Source: Seiridium cupressi (Eukaryota > Ascomycota > Sordariomycetes > Amphisphaeriales > Sporocadaceae). Taken from it: DNA of 64,000 nt. The notes under the pieces were generated by a model. It saw nothing but the letters and a program-made list of their open reading frames with translations, was not told the DNA's origin and did not search any database. The stretch covers positions 62,001 to 126,000 of the forward strand of contig JARVKI010000017.1 in assembly GCA_036674765.1 (NCBI GenBank), written 5' to 3'. The position numbers were made by a program, and so were the translations under genes. Shown here in pieces: positions 1-11,300 of this stretch (positions are counted from its first letter, which is position 1; each line of letters starts with the position of its first letter).

Positions 1-658
1 CTGCCAAACGCTTTGGAGCTTGGGACATTTACCAGGTGATTTTCTACGTTTGTAGAACTTGAACAAAATTCCTGTCTAAAATCGGCAATTCTACCTAATT
101 ATGGGCCTTATATGGCCGGCTAAGCCTTACATCATCGGCATGTATTCTCACTCGTGACGAGTAATAACCCAAAGCTTCCGACAACTCATTGATGCATGTG
201 GCTGAAAGGGAGCCCCGTTAGTATGATACTGGTACGAGGCCAGGTGATATGGTCGATTGTCGCAGCAGACTCGCGATCAATAAGCCACACACATTACCAT
301 CATTGTCCACCATATTTAGAGCCTGGATCTAGTCTTCCTGTCGATACTTCTCTACCGGCAGTTCATCAGGCATAAATATAAGCATCAGCACTTCCACTTA
401 TGGATAGAATCATGATGTAATAGGCGCGGCCACTCCCGGCGCTAGAGGGAATCTCATGCTTTGTTCCTGGAAGATCATCTAGGGAATACCGGTATCACAT
501 TCGTCATAGATCTAGCGAGTTAAAGAGATTGCCTTTTCACATTGATTACATAAAGTCTCGTAATAAACCGCGATAATAACTTCTCGTTCAAGCACATGCG
601 ACGCCATCCATCATTTAGATTATTTACCACACGGACTATCCCTACATCCCATTACAAG
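1..658. other. Intergenic; upstream region of the 83-aa protein gene
   Basis: I see no coding region on either strand. A TATA-like AT-rich stretch lies near 371-382. The last 60 bases before the start codon at 659 look like a normal fungal leader. Confidence 0.5.
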
Positions 659-1077
659 ATGGTCTCGAGCAAAGGTTTGGCTGGCTGCTTTGGGGGAACC
701 ACCATGAAAAATACTCTAACAGATTAATAGGAAAGCCCACTGACCCAGAGCTGAGAGAGCAGCTCAAGGAGGGTACGTTCTTCCTGTCTGTTTTGGTTTG
801 CAGTAATTTTCGCTGATACCATATCAGAGATCAAGCAAGAGCCCAACAAGTCCGGCGGTGGCGAGGGACAATGGGCTGCGTGGAAGGTAAGGCGTCTTTT
901 ACTTGACATGACAGCAGACGATTTTCACTGACTCATTCAAAGGCTTCCAAGCTTGCCAAGGAGTATGAGAAGCAGGGTGGAGAGTATGAGAACGAACCAG
1001 GATCGAAGAACGAGCCAAAGAAGGGCGAGCCACAGCCCAAGAGCGAATCAAAGAAGAAGGCCGAGACTGAAGACTAA
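659..1077 (+). CDS. Small conserved fungal protein, 83 aa, four exons
   Basis: Proposed exons are 659-674, 731-772, 828-886 and 943-1077, together 252 nt or 83 aa plus stop. The introns are about 56 nt each. The first ends after a CTAAC branch-like site, and the second and third start GTACGT and GTAAGG. The protein opens MVSSKGKPTDPELRE, has a central segment ending QWAAWKASKLAKEYEK, and finishes in a Lys/Glu/Pro-rich tail. It resembles small uncharacterised proteins of filamentous ascomycetes that share the KPTDPELRE and WKASKLAKEYE motifs; this is recalled, not searched. No signal peptide, membrane segment or catalytic motif is visible, so no function is assigned. The start was chosen because it is the only nearby ATG that joins in frame to exon 2 through a good intron. 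Confidence 0.75.
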
Positions 1078-1563
1078 AACAGGGTGGGGACATTATGATT
1101 TGTCGACCAATGCGCAATTGACACTCGGCCGGATTGAAGTCTATTTATCTAATGCTATATTCTATTGTGTATTAACCCTACGCTGTCTATCAATGTGATG
1201 CTGACAATGACGTATCAACGCTGCGATACGCCTCTAAACCTAAATCTGCGTAACAGCCACAAGTGTGGGATGATATCAGTGACAAATATCCGTCAAATCG
1301 TACCTAGAATATTGTTGGAGGGAGACTTCTTCAACTCCCTCATGGTCTTCTTACAATCCATACATGGGGTGCGTCATATGCTCAAATATTGGAAGACATG
1401 TTCACAAGTGCTTTCACCCACCAGTCCACAATGATGTGATCTTGGCACCCATGGTAACGCGCAGACAAGGTTCCCACGTTGAGCCTTCAGCCGTTTGGAA
1501 TATCACTTCTCTTGAACGAAGACTTGACAGGTCACCACCAGGTACGGGGTTCGTGCTCGTGTA
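1078..1563. other. Intergenic, 486 bp
   Basis: Short open frames of up to 89 codons occur here but show no recognisable domain or splice logic. The stretch probably holds the 3' end of the 83-aa gene. I see nothing else in it. Confidence 0.5.
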
Positions 1564-1911
1564 TCATCGCCAGAGATCTTGCAATCGGCTTGAGTAGCCC
1601 CATTCGTTTTCGTACCAGCCAATGATATTGAAGAATTAAATACCGATGCAGAATAATTGTAGTCCAATGGGCTATCCGATTAGCATGTTGGAGGAATCTC
1701 ACTTTTCGGATTTAGTTCCACGCACGCTTGGCTGTCAACAAGGGCGCTGAAGGTGCTACCAAGCAGGTCACTACTCACAAGGTCCTGGTCGCTCACGGTG
1801 AGCACCCCGGCCATTGTAGAAGCCCCAGCTTTGCGGAAGATATCGAAGATTTTGGGTAACGACGAAGGCCGCTCTGTTTTCACCGTGAGGTCGACCATGG
1901 AGACGTCGGAT
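1564..1911 (-). pseudogene. C-terminal remnant of glyceraldehyde-3-phosphate dehydrogenase
   Basis: Two minus-strand segments match the C-terminal catalytic domain of GAPDH. Segment 1911 to 1703 encodes DVSMVDLTVK, then a stretch ending VSSDLLGSTFSALVDSQA. Segment about 1635 to 1564 encodes WYENEWGYSSRLQDLW before a TGA stop. These correspond to the family's VSVVDLTV, VSTDLLG and WYDNEWGYS blocks. A plausible acceptor (ATATGCAG) precedes the first segment and a GTGAG donor follows it. However, no AG acceptor joins the second segment in frame: an in-frame TAA sits directly upstream of it. I found no N-terminal NAD-binding domain (GFGRIGR) and no active-site Cys block upstream to 3.2 kb. I read this as a truncated, decayed copy. 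A divergent gene with unusual splicing is less likely. Confidence 0.7.
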
Positions 1912-3259
1912 CTGCATATCACGGTCAATTCACGATGATGGTTTCGAATACAGGTTGAAAGCACCAGCTGGCAACAAAAGAGAGAGTAAGTTCGTGGGGG
2001 AAGTTGACTCGTTCCCAGCAGTGACCGGGAGATGCTATGTAGGAATGGTAGCCTCACACTCCATGATATTTTTCTCCTTTCTCCGGATTATATCCGTTGA
2101 GATTTCGAATCCTTTGGGGCCGCTGTGGGGAGTGGGCGTCACCCCCGGGTTGCGTAGCTACACCACGTCATCGTACGAACTTTCCTCAACCTGTCCTCCA
2201 GTGGATCCCGTATAATAGGTCGGAAGGGGTGGCCTTGTCGCCGGCTCTGCCGGGGCGGGCTCAGAGAGTACATACCACAGTCAACTGTGGGCTGACTGAT
2301 TGGAACAAGACCGCTGACACTCGGGGTGGGATCTAGAACCAAGAAAGTGTATTGGCGTGTTTAATCTTCAGGCAGGATCCGCATTGGTCGATACTGGACC
2401 TTGATTACTCTCGAGTATAGGTACCCCAAGGCTGGGGTGGACTCTGTCCGTAAAAATCTCTACATAGTCTGCTTGATGGCACCTATTCCTCAATTCGAAG
2501 CTGCGCATATCAACCATGCATTACTTTGCGTCGCCTTACCTTGAACATGTGGTGCTTATCAGTTGCCGCTTGCTGGACCATCCTAGGAGTAAGGTAGGAT
2601 GATAGATTTACCGCAACTCACCAGGGCTCCTCTTGTCGAAGGAAAAGATTCGAAAACGGGGGGGGGGGGGTTGGTTTCTCGAGAGCTCGGTATCACGAAG
2701 TCTGTCGGAACAGCTCGCCATTCACGGCTATCAACAACAAATTCTCCACGAGTTAAGCCTAGAGCGGCTGATGCCGGATCTGAACATAAATGATTCCGGC
2801 TTAATACTGCCTTCTATTGCCGAATGTCTACAGAAATGATTGATAAATCTCTCGTTGAAGCGGAGCTTTTGAGGACCTCGTCGTCCCCAAACGCGAGAAA
2901 TGGCGTCAAGACGAGGTTTATTCGTAGTGTGCAGATTGCGGGACAACTGAATGTGAGAGGACGCCTTGCTTTCTCCACAAAACGCCGCTCTGCCGCCGTG
3001 CTGTATGTAATCACAGCTGCAGGGACAAGGCACACCCGCTGCCACTGCACGGAATGGGGCAAGGTGGGGTGGCTTATCTGAATACCCTATCACCTCGGAC
3101 GCTGGCCTGGCGGGAAGACATACATACCATGATACTTGAAGATAGCAGCTTGCGTAAGACATAAGTTTGCCATTGAGGATTCACATATTGCACCGACAAA
3201 GTATCGTACTCATAATCTAGATCACGATCAAATACAACCCCCAGCACCGGCGCCTCGAC
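1912..3259. other. Intergenic, 1.35 kb
   Basis: No convincing gene is seen. Minus-strand open frames of up to 143 codons lack recognisable motifs, and nothing resembling the missing N-terminal part of GAPDH is present. A 13-base G run lies at 2658-2670. The right end is the upstream region of the acetyltransferase. Confidence 0.45.
2658..2670. repeat. G13 homopolymer
   Basis: Thirteen consecutive G residues in non-coding DNA. The length is prone to sequencing error, so the exact count is uncertain. Confidence 0.9.
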
Positions 3260-4160
3260 ATGGCCTTCATCCGCCCCTACAAGGAGTCCGACTTTGACGC
3301 GTGCGCTCACATCGTACGTCATCCTGTCTCTTCATCCCATCCTGCCTCGAGATTGGCTTGATGTCTCCCATGATGTTGCATCTTATACATAGTTCTTATA
3401 ACTAGTTCTCAACGCTATAGTCGGCTATTGGCCACTCCATGAAAAGTTAGCCCACTAACCAAGACGACAGTGCCGTGCAACCCTCCCCCCATCACTCTCC
3501 TCCAGCCCTATAGCCGCCAAGCTAGCACCCTACCTGTGGACACACCAGTACACCTTCCTCTCGCCCTCGACATGCTGGATCCTCGACGACGGCTCCGGCA
3601 AGGCCGTGGGCTACTGCATCGGATGCCCGGACATCTACGCCTTTGCCGCATCTTACCCGTCCTACGTCACCTCGGTGCTGTCGCCCGCCGTGGCCGCGCC
3701 GGCGGATTTGAAGACGCGCGAGCCCTGGACCATCATGGACGACTCGCTGTTCGGGCTGACCTCGCCGGATGACGCCGCCACCAACGTGCAGAAGGTGAAT
3801 GTGGTATCTATGGCCCAGACGGCCTACAACGCCCACTGGCTGCTCTTTGAGGGCAACGAACACTTGACGGACAAGTGGCGGGCGACGATGCACATCGACC
3901 TCCTGGATGAGTGGCAAGGGAAGGGTTGGGGACGAAAGCTGATCGATACGTTTGTGGGAAGCGTCAAGGGGAGTGGGCAGAACTATGGTCAAGGGATTTG
4001 GATCGGCATTGGAGGCGAGAATGGCAAGGTAGTGGATTTCTATGAGAAGGTGGAATTCCGTGTTATTGAGAAACCTGGAGCCGGTGCTGGTGCCGGAGAC
4101 AGCATTAATATGGCGAGAGACATTGCCAAGCCTGGAGATGCCGGCGGGCCTGCAATCTAA
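3260..4160 (+). CDS. GNAT-family N-acetyltransferase, 247 aa
   Basis: Exons are 3260-3313 and 3471-4160; the 157-nt intron starts GTACGT and ends ACAG. The protein starts MAFIRPYKESDFDACAHI, a typical GNAT beginning (beta-1 strand and alpha-1). The acetyl-CoA pyrophosphate-binding motif A is QGKGWGRKLID at about residues 167-177, preceded by the strand MHIDLL. A late VDFYEKVEFRVIEK segment matches the C-terminal GNAT strands. A long mid-section (about residues 60-150) may form a substrate-specific insert. The overall arrangement resembles fungal acyl-CoA N-acyltransferases related to the acetyltransferase-like domain of O-GlcNAcase; this is recalled and not checked. The substrate is unknown. 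No targeting signal is evident, so a cytosolic location is inferred. Confidence 0.85.
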
Positions 4161-4705
4161 TTTCATGTCACGAACGGCTTTCCCACGCACGATAAAACGG
4201 ATTGAACAGGTAAATAATAGGACAAGTTGATGGTATACTATTGCCACTAGTTGGTTGGCACTAAAAGTTATCTTTATCTTGCAGCTAGAGAGAACGGGGG
4301 CTACGAGGCAGGTCCGCATTCTAGGTATCTTTCCTGCCAATGCAAACATGACTCCGAAATATGAACCCCGGATGACCATATTATAACTTTCAACTCCTGA
4401 GACTCACTGGGCTACGTCTCCCGGCACATCTTCTGTGCGCCTTTGCAGCCCTCGACCTGCATTACCCCAGTCCCCTTCAACTCCGAGGCCAGCCCGAATC
4501 AAATCCTCCCAACTCCTTGACCTATAAGGTCGGTTTTTGCGTCATGTACCTGAGGAAACGCTAAGATATAAACAGATTAAGGGAGAAAGAAAAGTTTACA
4601 ATATTGCAAATTTGAAGGAGATTATGTCGTTGAATCTCGTCAAGTCCTTACGGGCCAAGGAGTGAGTTGCGTGACGCTTGACAGCTGATGCAAATGCCAG
4701 TAGTG
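4161..4705. other. Convergent intergenic region, 545 bp
   Basis: It lies between the stops of the acetyltransferase (plus) and the 1228-aa gene (minus), so it should hold both 3' UTRs. No gene is visible. Confidence 0.6.
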
Positions 4706-7700
4706 CTAGATCATGCCGCCTGGAACTCCCATACCACGGTTGCCATTGTTCTGAGTAACGACTACCCTGGATGCGGGAGGTCCATACGCCGGAGCATTGT
4801 GACTGGGAATTCGCATCATAGGACCGACCGGCTGGGCATCGTCAGGCATCTTTCGAAGTGGTCGACGTTCGGGCCTGTACTCTTCGCTGTGCGAAGGGTA
4901 TCCGCCACGATGATCTTCCGTGCCCATAGGCATTGGACTGCCACGACCAAGGGGTAGGCTTGGTGCGCTGGCATTTGCTGATTCGCTCATCTCACCACTT
5001 CGGTTGCCCAGGTTACCAAAGACTGTGCGTGCTTTGGCCGAGTCTTGACGGCGCCGCGGGTTAATTGGCGGCAACGGTGGTGCATTATATGGCTCAACCT
5101 TGCTGTTAGACCGAGACCTGCTGTTGCTGCGCGATCTGTTGGTAGCAGCCTCAGGAGGCAGATCCATTGTCGGAACGCGGGAAGTGGACATGACAAACGT
5201 CGGCTCAGAGATCTCTCGCTTCCTCACCGGTCGCTTCATGGCTTCGTTAAGGCCTGGCACTTCGGAGCCATCAGAATTGGTTTGTGGGGCCGGTGCCAAA
5301 GGTGGCCGTTGAGTAGAGGGCAACATGCCAGGCGTTGTAGGTGCCGAACTCACGAAAGGCGATGGGATGGGCGAAATGGGAGACGTCTGGCCGGCGTCGT
5401 ATCCGCGAGGATGCTGGACGTGGAGATTTCCATTAGCAGCGAAATTGGAATGGTTCATGCTTGCCGGAGAGGCACCGGGATACTGCTGAGGCGGCATATG
5501 CGGAGAACGCCGAATGTTGGTTCCAGGCAAACCCGGCGAGCGAGACATGGGTCCATGGTTGCCACCGGGGCCCAGCATGCGTTCGTCCGACGGAGATGAT
5601 CCGTTCCGCAGGCGCATTGGAGGTCGGCTTTGGGATCGGCTTTGCGGTTGCTCGCCGCTCGAGTTGGAACCGCTTCGGTCACGATCACCCCGCGTTGGTT
5701 CTTGAGAGCCGGAGCGCGAGTTGGGACCGTATGAATCTTCACTTGGTGCACGCTGTCGGTATGTCACTGGAGGTGGTCTTCGGTCCCTGTTTTGGTAAGG
5801 CCCGCGCTGATCGGCTTCCCGGGCTGGAGACATGCGAGGCGCAGGAGGTTCTGGTAGTGGCCCCTGAGGCTGCTGGTGGTGTCTCTGCTGAGTTTCCAAC
5901 TCCTTGAGTCTCTGTAGCTCACGCCGAGCTTGTCTAAAAGCACGAAGACCGGCATGCTGTCCTTCGGGAGCATTGTCATCCTCTGATGCGTCGGCGACGG
6001 AATTTGCTTTCATGGCATCATCCTCATGCACAGGTTGGGAAGAGGCCGGGTTCTCAAAGGAGGCCTTTCTTTGAAGAACAGAGGGACCGGAGTCAGAGAT
6101 ACCCAGCATCTTCATTGCCCTGGTGTGGGCTGAAGGGTCTCGGCTTCGGTCGGCAAGGGAGCCTCTGCTTGATTTGCTTTTCAGGAGGCCAAGCGTGTTT
6201 GACCTTGCGGCTGGCGCAGCAACTGGGGATTCCCTGCTCTCCGCCGTGGGCTGTGGTGAGCTTGGTCGGCTGTCGGAGTCCACGTAAGTAGTGAGCCTTT
6301 CTCGAATCCTACGCTTACCATCTGCAAGCTGACTAGCAAACTCGTCGCTCTCTTTTGGGTCTTGCCATGTCTGGCCAGTTGGGATGTCAGGCCTAGGAGG
6401 AGCCGGCCGGTTGTACGAGTCCTGCGTCGACTCAACCCCATAGTGCGAGGAGGTCCATTCGTTTTTGGGTTCTTGAGACTCCCAAGGGTTCGAAGTGGGG
6501 GAGAAGACTTGAGAATCAGAAGGAAATCTAGTCTCCAAGCCCGAGGTAGTAGGCACAGCACCACCGTAGATCGAAGAAGCACCGCTGTCAGCCCTGAGAT
6601 GCTGTCGAACCATGCCGCTGAGGCCTGCGGCCGCAGGAACAGCAGGCCAGAGCGTGGGAGAGTCTGCTGGCGATGACTTTGTGTAAGGAGGCATCGTGGA
6701 GTCAAGTTCCACCGTGGGAGAAGGCTCGCCGCTGGCTTTGGACGCAATCGACAAGGGAGTTGGTATTGCAGAACCACGGAAGGCGGGGTGTTCGCTGTCA
6801 GCCGGGCGCTGAGGCCTGGGGGGATGCGCACCAAGGGTTGGCTGCGACGGGATGATGGGAGACTCGTCTACATCATCGTCATCGTTGTCGTTGAAGAAGG
6901 TCGGGGAGCTGATCTCTTCTTGCAATGGCGGTTGCGCTCTAAATGCCTCTATCTTTGGCTCATATGGCTGGCGGTGAGCCGAAGACGATGACCTCGACCT
7001 GCCTGTAAACGACGCATTGGAGTCGGTGCGGAACCTCTGGGTGGGCGTTTCCCGTCCCTGCTGGAGTTGTAGCTGTCGTTCGGCAAACCTGGATTCGTCA
7101 TAAGGTTGAGCTGGCTTTGCGAAGACCCCCAGGGCAGTAGCCTTGCCTCGGTCATTAGGCTGGATGGATAGAGCTGGCAATTCCTCTGCTTCACTAATCG
7201 GCGGACTCAGGGGTGGCGAGCCAACATAATTCGGCTTGGCCTCGCTGATGCTAGGAACACGAATGCCTAGATCGGGAGTGCCAGCGGAAGAGCGAGAAGC
7301 AGGACTCATGGATCGCAGGTTTGGTGCGCTAGCCTTCCCCAGAATACGTCTATCTCCAAAGCGATCGATGAACCCCGTAGCCGTTGGTGACGGCGAATTT
7401 TGTGACAGGTCTGGAGTTCGCGATCCCAACTCTCGCCGCCTGGTCAAGGTGTCAATTCGTGATAATGCTGATGTCTGTTGTTCCTGAAGCTCATTGTTCA
7501 GACCAGTCTCATACAAGCGCCGAGTCCTCGTGAAGGTTCTTTCAAGCGTAGGAGTAGAGCTACTTGAGGGGGGCGCGGTTGAAGCCATTGGCCAGTCCTT
7601 TGCCGATGCAGCCGGCTGCTGAGATGTCACTGATGTAGCTGCCGTCGAGTTCCGCGCCATGGATGGAACTGAAGATGTGGTAGACGACGTTTCACGTTTC

Positions 7701-8392
7701 CGGTTGTAGCCATTAGAGAATGGCGACTCTGGGCGAGTTTCTTGTCCCTCCAACGACGGCCGCTGCGATCCATCTTCTCTTTCTCCTTCGAGGGACTTCC
7801 GTTCCCTCTCTTCTTTCCGCCATTTCTGGAATGCGGACATGGCAACGTCATCGTCGTATAGCGCTCTTCCACTCATTCCACCCTCGACAGTTTTGGCTGA
7901 CGCTGATCCAGCAGGGATCTTGTAAATCTTCTGTCTGCCACCAAACAGGTTGTTACCCTCCGTGGGCTTCGACCTGGTCATGATGCTCCCGTTGACAGAA
8001 TCGGCGTCGGACGAGTAAGAGTCCATTCGAGCGAATGGAGCCTTGATGGATTCAACCTCAGCAATGTCCGACAAGCCACCGAAGGCACCAAGATCTCCAA
8101 GGCGGGACTGTCTCTTGGGGAAAAGTACACTATCATCACTAGCCTTGCCAATCTTAGTATTCGGATCGTCTTGTTCACGCAGCATGGAAAACCGTGCCGA
8201 CAGGCCTGACATGAGAAGACTGGTCCGGAAATCATCACTTGACGGAAGAGCGGTTGCAAGATCGATCTCGGGCTTCTGCTCCTCCTGGGCCTTTTTGCCC
8301 TTTCTGAATCTGAAGCCAAAGGACTCGGAGTCCTGCGAAGGCCGGCCGGACATGTCGTCCTTGGCCTTCTTCTTAGTCTTGAATCGATTCAT
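4706..8392 (-). CDS. Large disordered conserved fungal protein, 1228 aa
   Basis: A single open frame of 1228 codons starts MNRFKTKKKAK. An N-terminal block (about residues 40-75) containing ATALPSSDDFRTSLLMSGLS and SARFSMLREQDDP is the most ordered-looking part. It resembles the conserved head of an uncharacterised protein present across filamentous ascomycetes (recalled, not searched). The rest is rich in Ser, Pro, Arg, Gln and Gly, with many SP/TP sites, a run of Arg/Ser repeats near residue 1100 and polyproline pieces, which suggests a long disordered, heavily phosphorylated scaffold. No enzyme domain, membrane helix or signal peptide is seen. The start fits the conserved basic head, and no in-frame upstream ATG extends it. 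The 8.4-9.9 kb region upstream may hold a long 5' leader. Confidence 0.85.
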   Translation of the reverse strand: MNRFKTKKKAKDDMSGRPSQDSESFGFRFRKGKKAQEEQKPEIDLATALPSSDDFRTSLLMSGLSARFSMLREQDDPNTKIGKASDDSVLFPKRQSRLGDLGAFGGLSDIAEVESIKAPFARMDSYSSDADSVNGSIMTRSKPTEGNNLFGGRQKIYKIPAGSASAKTVEGGMSGRALYDDDVAMSAFQKWRKEERERKSLEGEREDGSQRPSLEGQETRPESPFSNGYNRKRETSSTTSSVPSMARNSTAATSVTSQQPAASAKDWPMASTAPPSSSSTPTLERTFTRTRRLYETGLNNELQEQQTSALSRIDTLTRRRELGSRTPDLSQNSPSPTATGFIDRFGDRRILGKASAPNLRSMSPASRSSAGTPDLGIRVPSISEAKPNYVGSPPLSPPISEAEELPALSIQPNDRGKATALGVFAKPAQPYDESRFAERQLQLQQGRETPTQRFRTDSNASFTGRSRSSSSAHRQPYEPKIEAFRAQPPLQEEISSPTFFNDNDDDDVDESPIIPSQPTLGAHPPRPQRPADSEHPAFRGSAIPTPLSIASKASGEPSPTVELDSTMPPYTKSSPADSPTLWPAVPAAAGLSGMVRQHLRADSGASSIYGGAVPTTSGLETRFPSDSQVFSPTSNPWESQEPKNEWTSSHYGVESTQDSYNRPAPPRPDIPTGQTWQDPKESDEFASQLADGKRRIRERLTTYVDSDSRPSSPQPTAESRESPVAAPAARSNTLGLLKSKSSRGSLADRSRDPSAHTRAMKMLGISDSGPSVLQRKASFENPASSQPVHEDDAMKANSVADASEDDNAPEGQHAGLRAFRQARRELQRLKELETQQRHHQQPQGPLPEPPAPRMSPAREADQRGPYQNRDRRPPPVTYRQRAPSEDSYGPNSRSGSQEPTRGDRDRSGSNSSGEQPQSRSQSRPPMRLRNGSSPSDERMLGPGGNHGPMSRSPGLPGTNIRRSPHMPPQQYPGASPASMNHSNFAANGNLHVQHPRGYDAGQTSPISPIPSPFVSSAPTTPGMLPSTQRPPLAPAPQTNSDGSEVPGLNEAMKRPVRKREISEPTFVMSTSRVPTMDLPPEAATNRSRSNSRSRSNSKVEPYNAPPLPPINPRRRQDSAKARTVFGNLGNRSGEMSESANASAPSLPLGRGSPMPMGTEDHRGGYPSHSEEYRPERRPLRKMPDDAQPVGPMMRIPSHNAPAYGPPASRVVVTQNNGNRGMGVPGGMI

Positions 8393-11300
8393 TTTCGAAC
8401 AAATCTGTTCTCGCTAGATAAGAGAGTTGATCAAGAGGTACGACTGCCGCACTAAGCGTATTAGGTCGCGATACGCGGACGAAGGACTTCAGCTCTGATG
8501 GTAGTGGTTGCCGGATGCCATGCAGGGTCGAGTGCGACTGGAGTCGTGTACCTGTTATCGAATGCGAATGGGAGGACAAACTAAGATGAAGTTGTCCGTG
8601 GAACAAGCCAAGCCAAACGAATGGGGTTTGCACCAAGGAAAGCCAAACGAGGGAGGAATAATGAGCTTGCCGAAGTTATCTGCATGGGCGAAGAAGGTAT
8701 TAGTGATTTGAGTATAGTGAGATTGCAGGGCTGTATCAGGCCAACGGTTGCAAGGCCAGCTTCTAAGGGACTTGCTCTATGAGCAAAACAGTGAAGAACA
8801 AGACTGGCCCTGCATGCCCTCCTGTTCTCGACTTGGGGCGGATGCAAGGTGGTTGAGTAAACATGGGAACAAGATAGAAAGCCATACCTGACCCGGATCA
8901 ACTTGTGTCGGGAGCGTTTCACCAACAAGCACTACCAGGTTGTGGAAAGAAAAAGCACCGATTTGGTGGCAGGGCTGCCGGCGATCACACACCTCAACTG
9001 AAGTGGACGTAAAAGTATAAACGTGAAACAACAAATTCAATGCTAGGAAAACGAAACTGTAATGAGTGCTGGGTGTCTTTGGGGTGCGGCTGTCGCGCGG
9101 ATGCGAGTTCTCGGCAGAAGGTGCAACTACCGCAGTTGCACAAGCATCAATGGTTCTCTGCAGAAATAGGCAACTTGCAGCAGTAGCTGGGTTCCGTCGA
9201 ACTTGGGCTTGGTCGGTTCCTGGGATTCGGGTTGGCCCTGGAATGGAGGTGAGCGTTGCAGTGTTGTGTGAATAATCGAGGGTATTTTTGTCTGCTGAAA
9301 TGCCAAAGGGGCGTATTTTTGTCCAATCCGACCTGGGAGATCCTAATTGTATGCTTTCCCTCTAGTGCTGCGTTCCGGCTCGTAGCGTGAAGGCCGTCGA
9401 GGGGTATGCTAGTTGGCAAACTATGTAGACGGCGATCGATGTAGTCGTCTCGATTCCTGGTTTGTCGTCCAGACAGGCGGTGCGATACCAAGTTGCTGAA
9501 AAGAATGACTGTGGGTGAGTTCGCAATGGATGAGGAAGAGAAGGACCGTGGAGGGGAGAGGCCAAAGTTCGTGCTCCTTGACCATTAGGAGAGAAGCCCG
9601 ACTGTAGTACTGGCAGACTGGTCCGACAGCGAGATGGGCAAACCGTGCGGTGGAAATGAGATCCTGGTGGGCTTGGAGCGGGTAGACTGAGGGCGTGTCC
9701 GCAGTGAATCTGCACGCTCCGCTCAGGGCATGGGTGACGAAGCCCGACGCAAAGTAGCCAGTGTCCGAGCAATGTTTGTGGATACTGTATTTCTATGTAG
9801 ATACTGTCTGTTCAACTTGTAGTCTCTGCACCATCTTCGAAAGCGAATATAATATGAACACCATTTTTTGGGCAGTATATTCCATGCTGACTGACAAACG
9901 GCTTTTGATTCAATCGCGCATGATGGACGCGACTTTGTAAAGTTTGACGGGCTGTGGCGTTACCGTTTATTTTCTTCTATTTTGACTACATTAGGTACTC
10001 GTCCACACATTCTGTACTGCATGTGGTACGCACAGGCTATAAATGAGCCACTGAAGCAAAGCTGAGCATGTACGGACTAATGCACTGACTGCAGCACGCT
10101 CTTCCAGCTTTAGTGCACCTTGGGGCAATTGCTTTCCAGTCAACTATGAATTACATGAACCATGTCACTCGAGATATCATCAGCACTTTGTTCGCAGGGG
10201 AGAGATTGTTGGATCACGCAGGAACCCGCGGGCTGCTTCCTGGTAAGAGCCAATTGTCTCGTGATGGTGGGTGACATCCAGAGTGATCGAAAGCTACCCT
10301 ACGATGATAGCTACGTGGTGCCCGCACTCGACTGCTTTAGCGCGGGCTCCAAGCAGAAGGCACCGTGCTGTTCGCCCTCTCTGCCCGAGGTGCCACGCCG
10401 GGTGGGTGATAGGGGGTGTCGACAACGAAAATCCACATTTCAAGCATGGCCGTGCACCGCCCAAAGAAAAGAACATTAATATTGACCCATAAGAGCTTGG
10501 GCCCCCTTGCGAATGGCTGTCGTTGGCCCTCAGACGTTCGCGGAAACATGAGACGAAAAACTTGGGGATTGGTTAGCGTGGCTCCTCAGCCTGTACGCCG
10601 TTTCGTCCGCTATCAAGCCGACCCTTTTCTGGCCGCAGCCTCAGAGATCGTCGCGTGACTCAAGGCAGACGCTCGTCGAGCTCGACAAATTACAACACGA
10701 ACACCAAGGGTGACACAGAGCCAGAGACAGCCAACAGCACGGATATTTCTCCATTCTTCCTGTCCTCCTCTCGTACCTGTTCGGCCGCGGCCGCGGGTTT
10801 TGTTTGAGATGATGGTCGCGTGGGCGTATGACGAGCTGACCCAGCTGAGGTGGGTGATCTGCAAAATAGAATATTCGCCCAGCAGTAGGCTAATTGCCCT
10901 GCCGGTACCATTTGCAGTTTTTTCTTGCAGGCATTCCTGGCATTTCCTCCTTGGAGCCACTGAATCCAGTCTAGTCCTGACGATCGTGAGCTCGCGATAG
11001 CCGTTCAACGGGGCTCGCAGCCCTCTAAGCCTTGCAGTGGATTATGAAGATTCTGCGCAAAATGCCGGAACTCAATGTACACGGGTTGGCTGTCATACAT
11101 GCTACTTAATACGCGTACCGACCATGCAAAAGTGTTAGTCTACGGCTGTATTTTTACGGCGCTGCACTTCGAGTATCCGCTACATTACAGTGCACGTATA
11201 TCTCATGGGTACTCGCTATATTCGATACCTCCCCGCGTTAATGACAAGCCACGCTGCACTCTGCCGTCTCATCCCCGCTATCCGCCAACAGCCAAAAAGA

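Noticed and set aside
3522..4379. 285-codon minus-strand open frame opposite the acetyltransferase
   Set aside because: It is the antisense shadow of a gene with clear GNAT motifs and has no family features of its own.
6181..6834. 217-codon minus-strand frame overlapping the 1228-aa gene
   Set aside because: Same strand but a different frame of a long coding region with biased composition; a shadow.
10613..11008. 131-codon minus-strand frame
   Set aside because: No recognisable domain, and overlapping frames on both strands of similar size point to chance openness.
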